Part shown: positions 23,571 to 35,087 of the stretch, in pieces
How the letters are laid out: the number at the start of each line of letters is the position of its first letter
Position numbering within the stretch: position 1 is the stretch's first letter
Assembly: GCA_949361645.1 (NCBI GenBank)
Contig: OX442427.1
Location: forward strand, 5,274,016-5,338,015
DNA length: 64,000 bases
Reading direction: 5' to 3'
From: Spongilla lacustris
Lineage: Eukaryota; Porifera; Demospongiae; Spongillida; Spongillidae
Position numbers and translations under genes: made by a program
Notes under the pieces: model-generated
What the model was told of the DNA's origin: nothing
What the model saw: the letters and a program-made list of their open reading frames with translations, nothing else
Database searches by the model: none

Positions 23571-25405
23571 ATAAGTGAACTCAACCAGTGGTGTAGCCTG
23601 GATAATAAGTTGTATGTATGGTAGGGCCCACACCGCCAGATGCATGCACGGTTTGTATGAAATTGAGTAAGCCCTAGCTGGGAAAGGTGCACCCCTCCCG
23701 CCCAGCTAGGGGGCAGTGCTCCTGAATTGGGGTCTGGGGCTCTGAGGCAACACTTGTTTGATGCATAACCCTTTGTGTGCCAAGGGCATATATATTACAG
23801 CCCAATGTCAATGATAGCAGGCATGGATGTATACAATAGTAACTCCATTCTGTTCTTGAAGATGGGTAAGTAGGAGGTGGAATATGCATAAACTAATTAT
23901 AGCAAGTATAGTACAATTCTTACCTGACACTACATAAACTGTTACCAGTGCATCCCACAGGTCATATGCTATGTGTGCAGATTGTTGATGTGGGAGAAAC
24001 TATAGTAGCTAGTTATCAGCAATTGTACAGTACTTGAGTGACATGCATGCAAACATTATTTGATACATGTGATGTACATGCACAGGGTATACCATGTACA
24101 TAATTATATCATTATAATACACATCTGGCACCCAAAGAGATAAACTCTATGCATGACATGTCCAGCAATTGCGGACTTGAATAATTGATTACCCGCGTTA
24201 CGCGTTAAAAATTAATTGAACTGGAAGTCTATGGAGAAATGTCTTCCAACGCGCACCGTTCTTAAACGGAATATAAATGTTAAGTCTACCAGACGGATTA
24301 TGATACAGAAGAAGATAGCCCATCTTTTTTGTGTTCTGGTCTCCGTTAAAATCTGTTCACTGCTATTTCCATACACCATTTTGTGTTCGCTGCATACCTT
24401 TGTACATGGAACATGCATTTGTTATGTTTCTTCAATTTCTTTCCAATCACGCAGACCGAAAGTTCAAGTCTACCAAGTGGTTTATAAAACCTAAACCACC
24501 GAGACATTTTTAGGCACAATTAGTATAATTTTGCCCCCTACGCAACAATTTCCCTTGGCAACTTTGTGGACTCCACTGTAAAATGTGGGACAAATATATG
24601 ATGTAATTCATGCATACGTCACGGCGGTACTAATAATGTAGCTAGCCGTGTTGTCGGTAGTGGACGTACATGCACCAAGCAAGAGTAAAAGTAGGGCGTA
24701 CGAGGCGCGCGTGCGAACATGCACACTCTGGACTAGCTGCGATCAGACCAACATCCATGATAGCTAGCTAGCTTCTCTAAAGCGATCACGTTGTACAAGC
24801 GGCTAGCGCTGATTCATAATACTGTCGACTCGTCGAGGCACTAGCTAGGACAACTCTAGCTTGCTACAGCTAGCGCTAGGTTTGTGTCGAGTCAGTACCA
24901 GTACGTGACGTGCGCAGTAATTAAAAGCAGATTCGCATCGACATAGCCGGGTGAGTACGCGTTTAATGTTTACAGATACATTCGTGGTTGTGGTTGAAGC
25001 ACTCTACAAATGTGTGGTCGCGATCGAAAGGAGTAGGTACTACCGGTAGTACCACTGTACCAGTCGACATACTAGTAGCCATAATGCGTGGTGTTGTATA
25101 GGCAAAACAGGGCATACTATTGCGTATTAACCACTCCTTTTCTAATATCACCGACAAAGAGAAGGTGTCTAAAGGTGATGAGCGTGGTTCGTAAGGAAGG
25201 CAGTCGAGCTAGCCAGTGGGTGTGGCTTTAGTAACCGTTTCGCGCGCGTAGTGATCACTTTTTACAATTACCGTATACCGCTCGAGCTCCATCTAGCTAG
25301 CTCCGGTCCTAGTCTACCCGGCCGGGTAGCTGGCCTAACTAATGACCAAAACCAAATACCGGAGTGTATAATAGTTGCGCTCGTTTTAATTACATGTAAA
25401 GTACA
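23571..25405. other. intergenic DNA with a hAT-type end, no gene recognised
   Basis: A hAT-like start (CAGTGGTGTAGCCTGGATAA) lies at 23587. A matching right end was not found. At 24200-24520 both strands have frames of 60-90 codons without recognisable motifs. From 24650 to 25380 the DNA is rich in GCTAGCTAGC-type words and CpG. It could be a promoter region but shows no supported exon. Confidence 0.35.
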
Positions 25406-25439
25406 TTGCCCACGAAGCTAGATGTTAGCATAGAGATCC

Positions 25440-26260
25440 TACACCACACCCCTCCCTACCATCACACCCCTCCCAACACCACACCCCTTCCTACCATCAC
25501 ACCCCTCCCTACTATAACACTCCTCCCTACTATCACACCCCTCCCTACACCACACCCCTCCCTACCTTCACACCCCACCTACACCACACCCCTCTCTATC
25601 ATCACACCCTCCCTACTATCACACCCCTCCCTACCATCACACCCCTCCCTACCATCACACCTCTCCCTACTATCACACCCCTCCCAACACCACACCCCTT
25701 CCTACCATCCACCCCTCCCTACTATCACACCCCTCCCTACTATCACACCCCTCCCTACGCCACACCCCTCCCTACCATCACACCCCTCCTACTATCACAC
25801 CCCTCCCTACATCACACCCCTCCCTACACCACACCCCTCCCTACCATCACACCCCTCCCTACCATCACACCCCTCCCTACCATCACACCCCACCTACCAT
25901 CTCACCCCACCTACCATCACACCCCACCTACTATCACACCCCTCCTACCATCACACCCCTCCCTACACCACACCCCTCCCTACACCACACCCCTCCCTAC
26001 ACCACACCCCTCCCTACCATCACACCCCTCCCTACTATCACACCCCTCCCTACATCACACCCTCCCTACATCCCACCCCTCCCTACCATCACACCCCTCC
26101 CTACCATCACACCCCTCCCTACCATCACACCCCTCCCTACCATCACACCCCTCCCTACCATCACACCCCTCCCTACATCACACCCCTCCCTACACCACAC
26201 CCCTCCCTACCATCACACCCCACCTACCATCACACTCCTCCCTACTATCACACACCTCCT
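25440..26260. repeat. minisatellite, unit CACCCCTCCCTACCATCA (about 18 bp)
   Basis: About 45 imperfect copies of an 18-bp unit, with 15-17-bp variants. Because the unit is a multiple of 3, a 319-codon His/Pro/Ser frame stays open through it. That frame is an artefact of the repeat and not a gene. Confidence 0.95.
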
Positions 26261-26304
26261 ATTAATGTGTTCTCCAATAAGTTACATGATAACATGCTTA
26301 AGTC

Positions 26305-27560
26305 ATTATGCCCCCCCCCCCCTCCCCCCTTCCCCAACATATCACCCATGCATATACAATTCTAACCCTGTCCCAGAGTAAAGTTAGGGTGAAAATTTCA
26401 CTGGAGTGTGGTGATATTTAGACAGAAGTCATTTGGCATTTACCCCCCCCCCCCCCTCCCCCAAACATATGACCCATGTATGCTACCTAAACATTACATA
26501 CTGTCCCAATCATGTCCCAGAGTAGGGGAAACACTTCACTGTCTATTGTTTGAGTTAAGTGATAGAAATTTTTAGTTACTCAAAAGTCACTAACCACCCC
26601 CCCCCCCCCTCCCCCAAACATATGACCCATGCATACTACTCTGCTACCTAAACATTACATACTGTCCCAATCATGTCCCAGAGTAGGGGAAACATTTCAT
26701 TGTCCATTGTTTGAGTTAGGTGATAGAAATTTTTAGTTACTCAAAAGTCACAAACCCCCCCCCCCCCCTCCCCCAAACATATGACCCATGCATACTGCTA
26801 TGCTACCTAAACATTACATACTGTCCCAATCATGTCCCAGAGTAGGGGAAACACTTCACTGTCTATTGTTTGAGTTAGGTGATAGACATTTTTAGTTACA
26901 CAAAGTCACTTACCCCCCCCCCCCCCCCCCCTCCCCCAAACATATGACCCATGCATACTGCTATGCTACCTAAACATTACATACTGTCCCAATCATGTCC
27001 CAGAGTAGGGGAAACACTTCACTGTCTATTGTTTGAGTTAGGTGATAGAAATTTTTAGTTACTCAAAAGTCACTAACCCCCCCCCCCCCTCCCCCAAACA
27101 TATGACCCATGCATACTGCTATGCTACCTAAACATTGCATACTGTCCCAATCATGTCCCAGAGTAGGGGAAACACTTCACTGTCTATTGTTTGAGTTAGG
27201 TGATAGCCATTTTTAGTTACTCAAAAGTCACTAACCCCCCCCCCCCCCCCCCTCCCCAAACATATGACCCATGCATACTGCTATGCTACCTAAACATTAC
27301 ATACTGTCCCAATCATGTCCCAGAGTAGGGGAAACACTTCACTGTCTATTGTTTGAGTTAGGTGATAGAAATTTTTAGTTACTCAAAAGTCACTAACCCC
27401 CCCCCCCCTCCCCCAAACATATGACCCATGCATACTGCTATGCTACCTAAACATTGCATACTGTCCCAATCATGTCCCAGAGTAGGAGAAACACTTTACT
27501 GTCTATTGTTTGAGTCAGGTGATAGAAATTTTAAGTTACACAAAAGTCATTTGGCATTCC
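26305..27560. repeat. tandem satellite, unit about 158 bp with an internal C tract
   Basis: Eight or so head-to-tail copies, each starting with a run of 11-22 C then TCCCCCAAACATATGACCCA. Each continues through CTACCTAAACATT-CATACTGT, AATCATGTCCCAGAGTAGGG and TTTAGTTACTCAAAAGTCAC. Copies begin near 26311, 26443, 26596, 26755, 26912, 27077, 27234 and 27398. Middle copies are nearly identical, so amplification or homogenisation is recent. The last copy runs into a CA microsatellite. Confidence 0.95.
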
Positions 27561-27573
27561 CCTCCCCCTCCCC

Positions 27574-27574
<1 letters not shown>

Positions 27575-27614
<40 letters not shown>

Positions 27615-27630
27615 ACACACACACACCTAC
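27575..27630. repeat. (CA)n microsatellite
   Basis: About 50 bases of CA repeats at the right end of the 158-bp satellite array. Confidence 0.9.
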
Positions 27631-28242
27631 TACATACTATACTACCATCACACTACTCCCCCTTAACCTACAATGGGGTGAGTAAGTTGGGTGTGTGCTC
27701 CAACACCAGATACTGTCCCGGATTGTGACATACACTGTGCATGTTTTTATATAAAAGATTTTTGGGATATACCCTCTCCTTGAAGTTAACATTCATCAGA
27801 TGAATTTAAGAGTTGTTGTATGTTCCCAGCTAAAGATGTGCCAAGTATTGCACACTTGTTAGTGTGCTTTTTAAAAGTTTTCATATTGAATAATATAACC
27901 ATGTCAAATAAAATCAGTATGTAAATCACAAGAAGGCATAAGAATCCAACTACATGTATCAGGATACTGAGTTTCACAATGCACACACTCATGAATATAG
28001 CTTCTAATGACAGCAGCATAGGAAAATGTTGGCATATTGGATGGAGGATGATCTGTTGAATGGGAGGAGAGAGAGAGGATAATACAACACGAACATTGTC
28101 AATGGAGTGGTTCTCAGTGGCATATGTACCTCTCCATTGTCCCTGCCTCCACCACATTTTGCAGCTTTGCAGGCGTGCAGGCATACCATAATGTGCAGAT
28201 GATGAAAAGGTATGAAGGTAGTCAGGGACCATCAAGGTTCTG
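27631..28242. other. no gene assigned; minus-strand hydrophobic frame
   Basis: A minus-strand frame (27786-28292, 168 codons) includes a hydrophobic stretch LIHVVGFLCLLVIYILILFD near its end that could be a membrane segment. Splice sites, homology and codon character are not convincing. Its N-terminal part overlaps the duplicated block that starts near 28243. Confidence 0.25.
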
Positions 28243-29820
28243 TATGACCACATTAACGATGAGTAATATGGAGGACACACATGTATCGGCATGGTACTCT
28301 ATCTGCTGGCATAGGTAGCTCAAGCAGGCCATTACAGCAAGCTTCTCTTCATATTTATTTATCCTATATGTAGCCAAATAAGACTCTGCATCTTACATCA
28401 GATAAGGTACAGCTGCAACACACATACACAACCATATGAATACATAAGTAAACAATAGGAAAGCCCTTCCTCACATTTGGGGGGGGGGGGGGAGGGAGGA
28501 AAGGAAGGTTGGTGTGTGGAGGGAAGAAGGGTGGTGTGTGTGGAAGGGAGACAGTGTGTGCAGGAGGGGTGGCAGGGAGAAGAACCATATTTTGAATCAG
28601 ATAAAAGCAATATACATTGTACATGTAAGGGCAGCTGTAAATCAAATAAATAACCACATGTATACGTAGGTACACAATATGAATATGATATTAACATAAC
28701 ACCAGGTCCATCCTAGCTACATGTACAGTCAGTTAATCTTTGACCAAAATCCCAGGCTACATTATAGCTGTAAGGTCAGTTAACAATGTGGGAAATAATA
28801 GTTAGTGTGCCAAGTGTTAAGATATATGTACCAGCTCAATGTGTGTGCACGTGCGTGCGCATAATTGTGTGTGGATGTGCATAAGTGTACGTGTGTGTGC
28901 GTGTGCATAAATGTGTGTGCAAGCGTGTGTGGACGGATGGTCCATAAATGGGGTTAACTGACGGTACAGACCACACAACTACATGTAGCTGTAATGTTAA
29001 ACCATACATGCTGTCTCAGTGGAAGACCTACATGTAACTAAATGTACAAGGGTACCTTAGAACATTATTTTACATTCTCAATTTAAGACCATTCTCATAG
29101 ACCGTTCAGTATGACCACATTAATGATGGAAGGAGATACGTTATTATGGAGGACACACATATCTTGGCATGGTACCCTATCTGCTGACATGGTTACAAGT
29201 AGCTCAAGCAGGCCATTACAGCAGGCTTATGCTATATGTAGCAAAATAGTTCCTTGTATCAGATAAAGCTACAGCTGCAACACACATACATGTACATGTA
29301 CACAACCACATGTGTACATAAGCTAGTGAACAATAGGAAAGCCCTTCCCTCAAGTGTGGGGGGAAGGAGGGGAAGGAAAGGAAGTAGGTGTGTAGGGAAG
29401 AAGGGTGGTGTGTGTGTGAAAGGGAGACAGTGTGTGCAGGAGGGGTGGCAGGGAGAAGAACCATACATGCATCCTGAATCAGATAAAAGCAATGTAGCAG
29501 CTGTAAAACATAAGTACATACATGTAGGTGCACAATATGAATATGATATTAACAGGTCCATCACTCAACTCCCATTCCCTCACTTGCTACATGTCCTGGC
29601 TACAGTAAGTTAATCTCTCTAAGTCATTGGCCACAAATTCCAGGCTACATTATAGCTGTAAGGTCAGTTAACAATGTGGGAAATAACAGTTAGTGTGCCA
29701 AGTGTTAAGATACAAGCTCAATGTGTGTGCATAAGTGTGTGTGTGAGTGCATGTGCATGTTGACAAGTGTGTGTGTGGACTGATGGATAAAAGGGGACCA
29801 CACAACTACATGTAGCTATC
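28243..29820. repeat. direct segmental duplication (two copies, offset about 865 bp)
   Basis: Copy 1 (about 28243-28990) and copy 2 (about 29108-29820) share, in the same order and orientation: TATGACCACATTAA, ATGGAGGACACACAT, TAGCTCAAGCAGGCCATTAC, CAGCTGCAACACACATACA, GGAAAGCCCTTCC, GGGAGACAGTGTGTGCAGGA, GTTAGTGTGCCAAGTGTTAA and CCACACAACTACATGTAGCT. The differences are mostly in G tracts and TG repeats. On the minus strand the left part can be read as a short coding-like peptide (SYLCQQIEYHADTCVSSILL), so a duplicated exon is possible but unproven. Confidence 0.8.
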
Positions 29821-29873
29821 AAGTTAAAAGCTCCTAAGAACATTATTTTCATTAACCCTGAACACTCTCAACG

Positions 29874-30073
29874 NNNNNNNNNNNNNNNNNNNNNNNNNNN
29901 NNNNNNNNNNNNNNNNNNNNNNNNNNNNNNNNNNNNNNNNNNNNNNNNNNNNNNNNNNNNNNNNNNNNNNNNNNNNNNNNNNNNNNNNNNNNNNNNNNNN
30001 NNNNNNNNNNNNNNNNNNNNNNNNNNNNNNNNNNNNNNNNNNNNNNNNNNNNNNNNNNNNNNNNNNNNNNNNN
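29874..30073. other. assembly gap (200 N)
   Basis: Exactly 200 N. It lies between the segmental duplication and a minisatellite, as expected where repeats stop an assembler. Confidence 0.99.
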
Positions 30074-30325
30074 GGCCTATGTAGGTCCATGTAAGGGTTC
30101 ATGTAGGGTAGACCTATGTAGGTCAATGTAGGGGTTCATGCAGGGTAGGCCTATGTAAGTACATGTAGGGTGAACTGCAGGGTAGGCCTAAGGTCCATGT
30201 AGGGTAGGCCTATGTAGGTCCATGTAAGGGTTCATGTAGGGTAGGCCTATGTAGGTCAATGTAGGGGTTCATGTAGGGTAGGCCTATGTAGGTCAATGTA
30301 GGGGTTCATGCAGGGTAGGTCTACA
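30074..30325. repeat. minisatellite, unit GTAGGCCTATGTAGGTCAAT... (about 38 bp)
   Basis: Six to seven imperfect copies containing GGCCTATGTAGGTC-ATGTA, GGGGTTCATG and TAGGGTA. The array is cut by the assembly gap on its left, so the true copy number is unknown. Confidence 0.9.
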
Positions 30326-30663
30326 TGTAGCTTCAGGGCAGGCAAGGTAGCAGCACTACATGGGCCCTAACATCAGATAAGGTTGTGGGTTCCCCTCTCA
30401 AGTTTATTATATTCACAGCACAGACCATGGGCAGATCTTAGGATTAAGAGTAGGTACATGTATGACAAAAGCCTTCAGTATTCTGGTACAGTGCTCCCTC
30501 GATTATACGGAAAAGTATCACCTCGATTATACGGAAAATAAGGCACATTCATTGGGTGTTAGGAAAACTGTCGGTGTACTTAGCCATAAGCTGTCTAAAC
30601 CATTAATGACATTCATACTTACCTCTAATTACATTCCCCAAGCCAATGTGGTGCAGCCTTTTA

Positions 30664-31098
30664 TTAACAAAAAAGGCAATTGAATTTTAAGAGACAGTTT
30701 TCAGCAACGCCCTTTCTTTGATCTCTCAGGGCTATAGATGGTGCAGTATGCCTGCAAAACACGCGCACACAATGCATTTCATACGGGAGCTCATGTGAGC
30801 ATGCATGCTTGATCATGAACATGTACTGGTACACCGCCCTGCATCGTGTTATGTGTATCTGCAGGTCCATGTGTTGAGCCTGCTGCACACCTTCCATCAT
30901 TACTGATACTAACCTGTGCTTGGTTGGTACAATTATCTCAATGTCACATTGTGGGCACACCAACCTTGATGGCGTTAGATAATACTGGCTCTCATCAGTG
31001 CGTTCCAAAGTGCTAGCAACATGATCATGTGTAAGCAAATCTGCATTCACGCAAACACTGTACAAAACAGTATACATTATGCTCACCAATTCATACAT
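30664..31098 (-). CDS. outward-facing frame in the left palindrome arm, unknown product
   Basis: 144 codons in the left arm, identical in sequence to the right-arm frame at 32354-32788. The peptide has a C-x2-C pair (SRLVCPQCDIEIIVPTKHR) and a Cys/His-rich second half. It ends with the stop followed at once by an AATAAA-type signal. Internal GT and AG sites (GTTAGT after TKHR; TTTTGCAG before HTAPSIALRDQRKGVAE) suggest that the real product is spliced rather than this unbroken frame. Function unknown. A protein of the mobile element or a captured host exon are both possible. Confidence 0.35.
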   Translation of the reverse strand: MYELVSIMYTVLYSVCVNADLLTHDHVASTLERTDESQYYLTPSRLVCPQCDIEIIVPTKHRLVSVMMEGVQQAQHMDLQIHITRCRAVYQYMFMIKHACSHELPYEMHCVRVFCRHTAPSIALRDQRKGVAENCLLKFNCLFC

Positions 31099-32353
31099 CC
31101 TTGAACAAACTGTATTTTAAAGGCAAGCACTGTTGCAGAATGAATATATAAGAAGAGAAGGTAACTGATGCATGTGACATTATGAACCTGTTAACTGTTG
31201 AAACAAGGTGGAATAGCTGAATGGCACTTGATCCGTGCTGGTTTGAAGTGGCTTCCATCTGCTGGGCAATGCACTTATCTGTGTGTGCTTGCTCGCGCGT
31301 GTGTTGTGTGCACGTGTTGTGTGTTCGCTTGCGTGTGTGTATCGTGCGTGAGTCATGCACGTAATGATTTACCATATAGTGTTTAAAATTACCTCGCTCA
31401 GCTTGCCTTGAGTAGGTTGGCATGGGCATGCATGGTGAACTCATCGTGTTGAGAGCTTGAAACAATTAAAATGTCAAGATCGCGTGCAACATCCGACGCA
31501 TGTATAAATGTGGAAGGCACAATTATATTACACAAATACCCTGACCCTAGGCCCTGTAGAAATACCATGTCTGACGTGTGCTTTGATTGGTCTAGTCTTG
31601 AAACGTAGCGTCGCCTGCGACAGAGAGACATCACGTGATTGCATTAAAAAGTGTTTACTGAGCTGTAACTCAACACATGGACGTTTATCTGTTAAAGTTC
31701 TCTATATGTTCGGAAGGCGAGCTAGGCAAGTTTGAGCAATAGGTACACTGACAATGGTCGATCACGAGCGAAGACGATTCCAATTACAGCACAGTAAACA
31801 CTTTTTAATGCAATCACGTGATGCCTCTCTGTCGCAGACGACGCTACGTTTCAAGACTAGACCAATCAAAGCACACGTCAGACATGGTATTTCTACAGGG
31901 CCTAGGGTCAGGGTATTTGTGTAATATAATTGTGCCTTCCACATTTATACATGCGTCGGATGTTGCACGCGATCTTGACATTTTAATTGTTTCAAGCTCT
32001 CAACACGATGAGTTCACCATGCATGCCCATGCCAACCTACTCAAGGCAAGCTGAGCGAGGTAATTTTAAACACTATATGGTAAATCATTACGTGCATGAC
32101 TCACGCACGATACACACACGCAAGCGAACACACAACACGTGCACACAACACACGCGCGAGCAAGCACACACAGATAAGTGCATTGCCCAGCAGATGGAAG
32201 CCACTTCAAACCAGCACGGATCAAGTGCCATTCAGCTATTCCACCTTGTTTCAACAGTTAACAGGTTCATAATGTCACATGCATCAGTTACCTTCTCTTC
32301 TTATATATTCATTCTGCAACAGTGCTTGCCTTTAAAATACAGTTTGTTCAAGG

Positions 32354-32788
32354 ATGTATGAATTGGTGAGCATAATGTATACTGTTTTGTACAGTGTTTG
32401 CGTGAATGCAGATTTGCTTACACATGATCATGTTGCTAGCACTTTGGAACGCACTGATGAGAGCCAGTATTATCTAACGCCATCAAGGTTGGTGTGCCCA
32501 CAATGTGACATTGAGATAATTGTACCAACCAAGCACAGGTTAGTATCAGTAATGATGGAAGGTGTGCAGCAGGCTCAACACATGGACCTGCAGATACACA
32601 TAACACGATGCAGGGCGGTGTACCAGTACATGTTCATGATCAAGCATGCATGCTCACATGAGCTCCCGTATGAAATGCATTGTGTGCGCGTGTTTTGCAG
32701 GCATACTGCACCATCTATAGCCCTGAGAGATCAAAGAAAGGGCGTTGCTGAAAACTGTCTCTTAAAATTCAATTGCCTTTTTTGTTAA
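32354..32788 (+). CDS. outward-facing frame in the right palindrome arm, unknown product
   Basis: Mirror copy of 30664-31098 with no amino-acid difference. Upstream in the same arm, a candidate exon at about 32191-32262 has good splice borders (CCAG before, GTTCAT after) and encodes QMEATSNQHGSSAIQLFHLV. A further candidate (31818-32054) lies next to the spacer. The AATAAA overlapping the stop codon at 32788 fits a transcript running outward. With the left arm this makes a head-to-head pair that would share the 133-base spacer as promoter. That is inference. Confidence 0.35.
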   Translation: MYELVSIMYTVLYSVCVNADLLTHDHVASTLERTDESQYYLTPSRLVCPQCDIEIIVPTKHRLVSVMMEGVQQAQHMDLQIHITRCRAVYQYMFMIKHACSHELPYEMHCVRVFCRHTAPSIALRDQRKGVAENCLLKFNCLFC

Positions 32789-32989
32789 TAAAAGGCTGCA
32801 CCACATTGGCTTGGGGAATGTAATTAGAGGTAAGTATGAATGTCATTAATGGTTTAGACAGCTTATGGCTAAGTACACCGACAGTTTTCCTAACACCCAA
32901 TGAATGTGCCTTATTTTCCGTATAATCGAGGTGATACTTTTCCGTATAATCGAGGGAGCACTGTACATGTACATGTAGGGGCTGGTTTT

Positions 32990-33530
32990 TTTTAAGTATG
33001 ATGTATAGGCTGATGTATGGGGTATGGTGTACAGGCTGGGGTATGGTGTACAGGCTAGTGTTAGGTGTATAGGCTGGTGTATGGTGTACAGGCTGGTGTA
33101 TGGTGTATAGGTGTATAGGCTGGTGTATGGGGTCTAGGCTGGTGTATGGTGTATAGGCTGGTGTATGGTGTACAGGCTGGTGTATGGTGTACAGGCTAGT
33201 GTATGGTATATAGGCTGGTGTATGGTGTACAGGCCGGTGTATGGTGTATAGGCTGGTGTATGGTGTATAGGCTGGTGTATGGTGTATAGGCTGGTGTATG
33301 GTGTATAGATGTATAGGCTGGTGTATGGGGTCTAGGCTGTATAGGCTGGTGTATGGTGTACAGGCTGGTGTATGGTGTACAGGCTAGTGTATGGTATATA
33401 GGCTGGTGTATGGTGTACAGGCCGGTGTATGGTGTATAGGCTGGTGTATGGTGTATAGGCTGGTGTATGGTGTATAGGCTGGTGTATGGGGTCTAGGCTG
33501 GTGTATGGTGTATAGGCTGGTGTATGGGCA
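32990..33530. repeat. minisatellite, unit GGCTGGTGTATGGTGTATA (19 bp)
   Basis: About 27 copies with TACAG/TATAG and GGTC variants. A longer block (about 220 bp) of the array is itself duplicated (compare 33115-33300 with 33310-33500), showing higher-order growth. Confidence 0.95.
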
Positions 33531-33583
33531 AACACATCATGCAAACACCAGCACATACCTACATAACACACCAGCACACATCA

Positions 33584-33700
<117 letters not shown>

Positions 33701-33740
33701 CTACATGTAGAATGCTGTCTGCACATTATCCCGCAATGGA

Positions 33741-34143
33741 TCCCCTAAGAAAAAATCTTGGCATGACATGTTCCAAATTCATGCGTGATATGTTTTTGCA
33801 AGTGTTCCAGTTTTTCTAGAACACTGTTGAACATGCTTACATGTACATGTATGTCATTAAATTGCAGGCATATCACTCTTCTAACTTGCGCAGGATGAAT
33901 AGTTTCTAAAAAGCGATTCCCCGATGAGGCATACCCGCTAATATGCTAAGGGGTGTGCCGCTTTATAACTTCTCGGGGGAACGCGCTTTAGAAACTCTTC
34001 AACCTGTACAAGTTAGAAGAGTGATATGCCTGCAATTGAATGACATAAGCATGTTCAACAGTGCTCTAGAAAAACTGGAACACATGCGACAACATATCAC
34101 ACATGAATTTGGAACATGTATGCCAAAAAAAAATTGTAGGGGA
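33741..34143. mobile_element. fold-back element inside the RNF113-like remnant
   Basis: Two arms of about 190 bases in opposite orientation: left TTGGCATGACATGTTCCAAA...TGCAGGCATATCACTCTTCT, right AGAAGAGTGATATGCCTGCA...TTTGGAACATGTATGCCAA. The centre, near 33945, contains CCCGCTAATATGC. The ends (TCCCCTAAG... / ...TGTAGGGGA) are imperfect. No clear target duplication and no coding capacity. Confidence 0.75.
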
Positions 34144-34144
34144 A

Positions 34145-34320
34145 GGTGTGCCCATTATGGTGTGCTCTTTTAAAAGTGTGCCCATTAAGGTGTGCTCCTT
34201 TTAAAGTGTGCCCATTGAGGTCTGCTCCTTTTAAAGTGTGTGACATTTTCTGTACAGTTTATGTTCATGCATCGTGTGCTTGCTACCATACATTGCAGAC
34301 ACACACACACACACACACAA

Positions 34321-34350
<30 letters not shown>
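34145..34350. repeat. short 30-bp tandem repeats then (CA)n
   Basis: Three copies of a 30-base unit (AAAGTGTGCCCATTAAGGTG TGCTCCTTTT) at 34170-34240, then a (CA)n microsatellite at 34300-34350. Confidence 0.85.
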
Positions 34351-34351
<1 letters not shown>

Positions 34352-34979
34352 ACACTCATGGAATCGTACAATTGTATGCCACAATATTTGGCCTCATCAG
34401 ATCTGCTACCACCTCCCTTGACCACACCCATTTGCTGGCTGCACTCCCTTGTGAGGTCTCCCTCCTCTCACGGCCTCGAAGTACTCGGTGTAGTTGTGTC
34501 CTCTCCTCCTCCATACTATACATGTATATGGAAAACAAACAATATTAATTAATCATCATACAACAGACTGAGTTTTGCAGCATAGTAGGAGGACATGAAT
34601 CACCATGGCAACTAGACATATACAAATTAAAATTTGTTCTGGAGAATAATGCTGATATTGATGTCTTTACAGGGTTAGAACTCGTGTCACTAAAGGGTTA
34701 ATATCACTGTATCTGACTGGCCTATAAAGGGTTACTGCAAGTGGTGACCAGTGCTCAGACCTGGTTCAAATTCTGTGCCTTCTCCATGACACCCCACTGG
34801 TCCCTGTTCTGTTCTGTCTCCATCTCCAAGGTGAGGGTGGCCTCCATGTTATGCCTCCCTCTCAGACTTAGTATGTTGGGTCACCTTGCTGAGTTTGTCC
34901 TTATCTTTGTCACTGAACACTCTGAGCCTCCTCTGATGAAGGAAAGTGGAAGGAGAGGATTATGGAAGGAGGGAAGAGG

Positions 34980-35087
34980 CGAGGGAGGGAGGGAGGGAGG
35001 GAGGGAGGGAGGGAGGGAGGGAGGGAGGGAGGGAGGGAGGGAGGGAGGGAAGGGAAGGAGGGAGGGAGGGAGGGAGGGATTTGGGGG
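34980..35087. repeat. (GGGA)n microsatellite
   Basis: About 27 tandem GGGA units directly left of the transposon at 35123. The Glu/Gly/Arg and Pro/Ser frames across it are artefacts. Confidence 0.95.

Larger units (their letters stand above)
30489..32963. mobile_element. 2.5-kb near-perfect palindrome with TA target duplication (Tc1/mariner-type ends)
   Basis: The left arm 30489-31659 and right arm 31793-32963 are reverse complements with no net length difference: every landmark coordinate pair sums to 63452. I noticed only two substitutions between arms, both near the inner end. The spacer is 133 bases (31660-31792). The ends are CAGTGCTCCCTCGATTATAC and its complement, flanked by TA on each side (30487-30488, 32964-32965), as in Tc1/mariner/pogo elements. 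The subterminal region repeats the CTCGATTATACGGAAAA word. Each arm carries an outward-facing coding-like region (listed separately). No DDE transposase was recognised. A relative with shorter arms lies at 21530-22425. Confidence 0.9.

Noticed and set aside
25406..26365. 319-codon plus-strand frame rich in His, Pro and Ser
   Set aside because: It is the 18-bp minisatellite read in frame. The unit length is a multiple of 3 and there is no non-repeat coding sequence.
25440..27560. CRISPR-like array of repeats with spacers
   Set aside because: The sequence is eukaryotic. The repeats are contiguous minisatellite or satellite units with no unique spacers and no cas genes.
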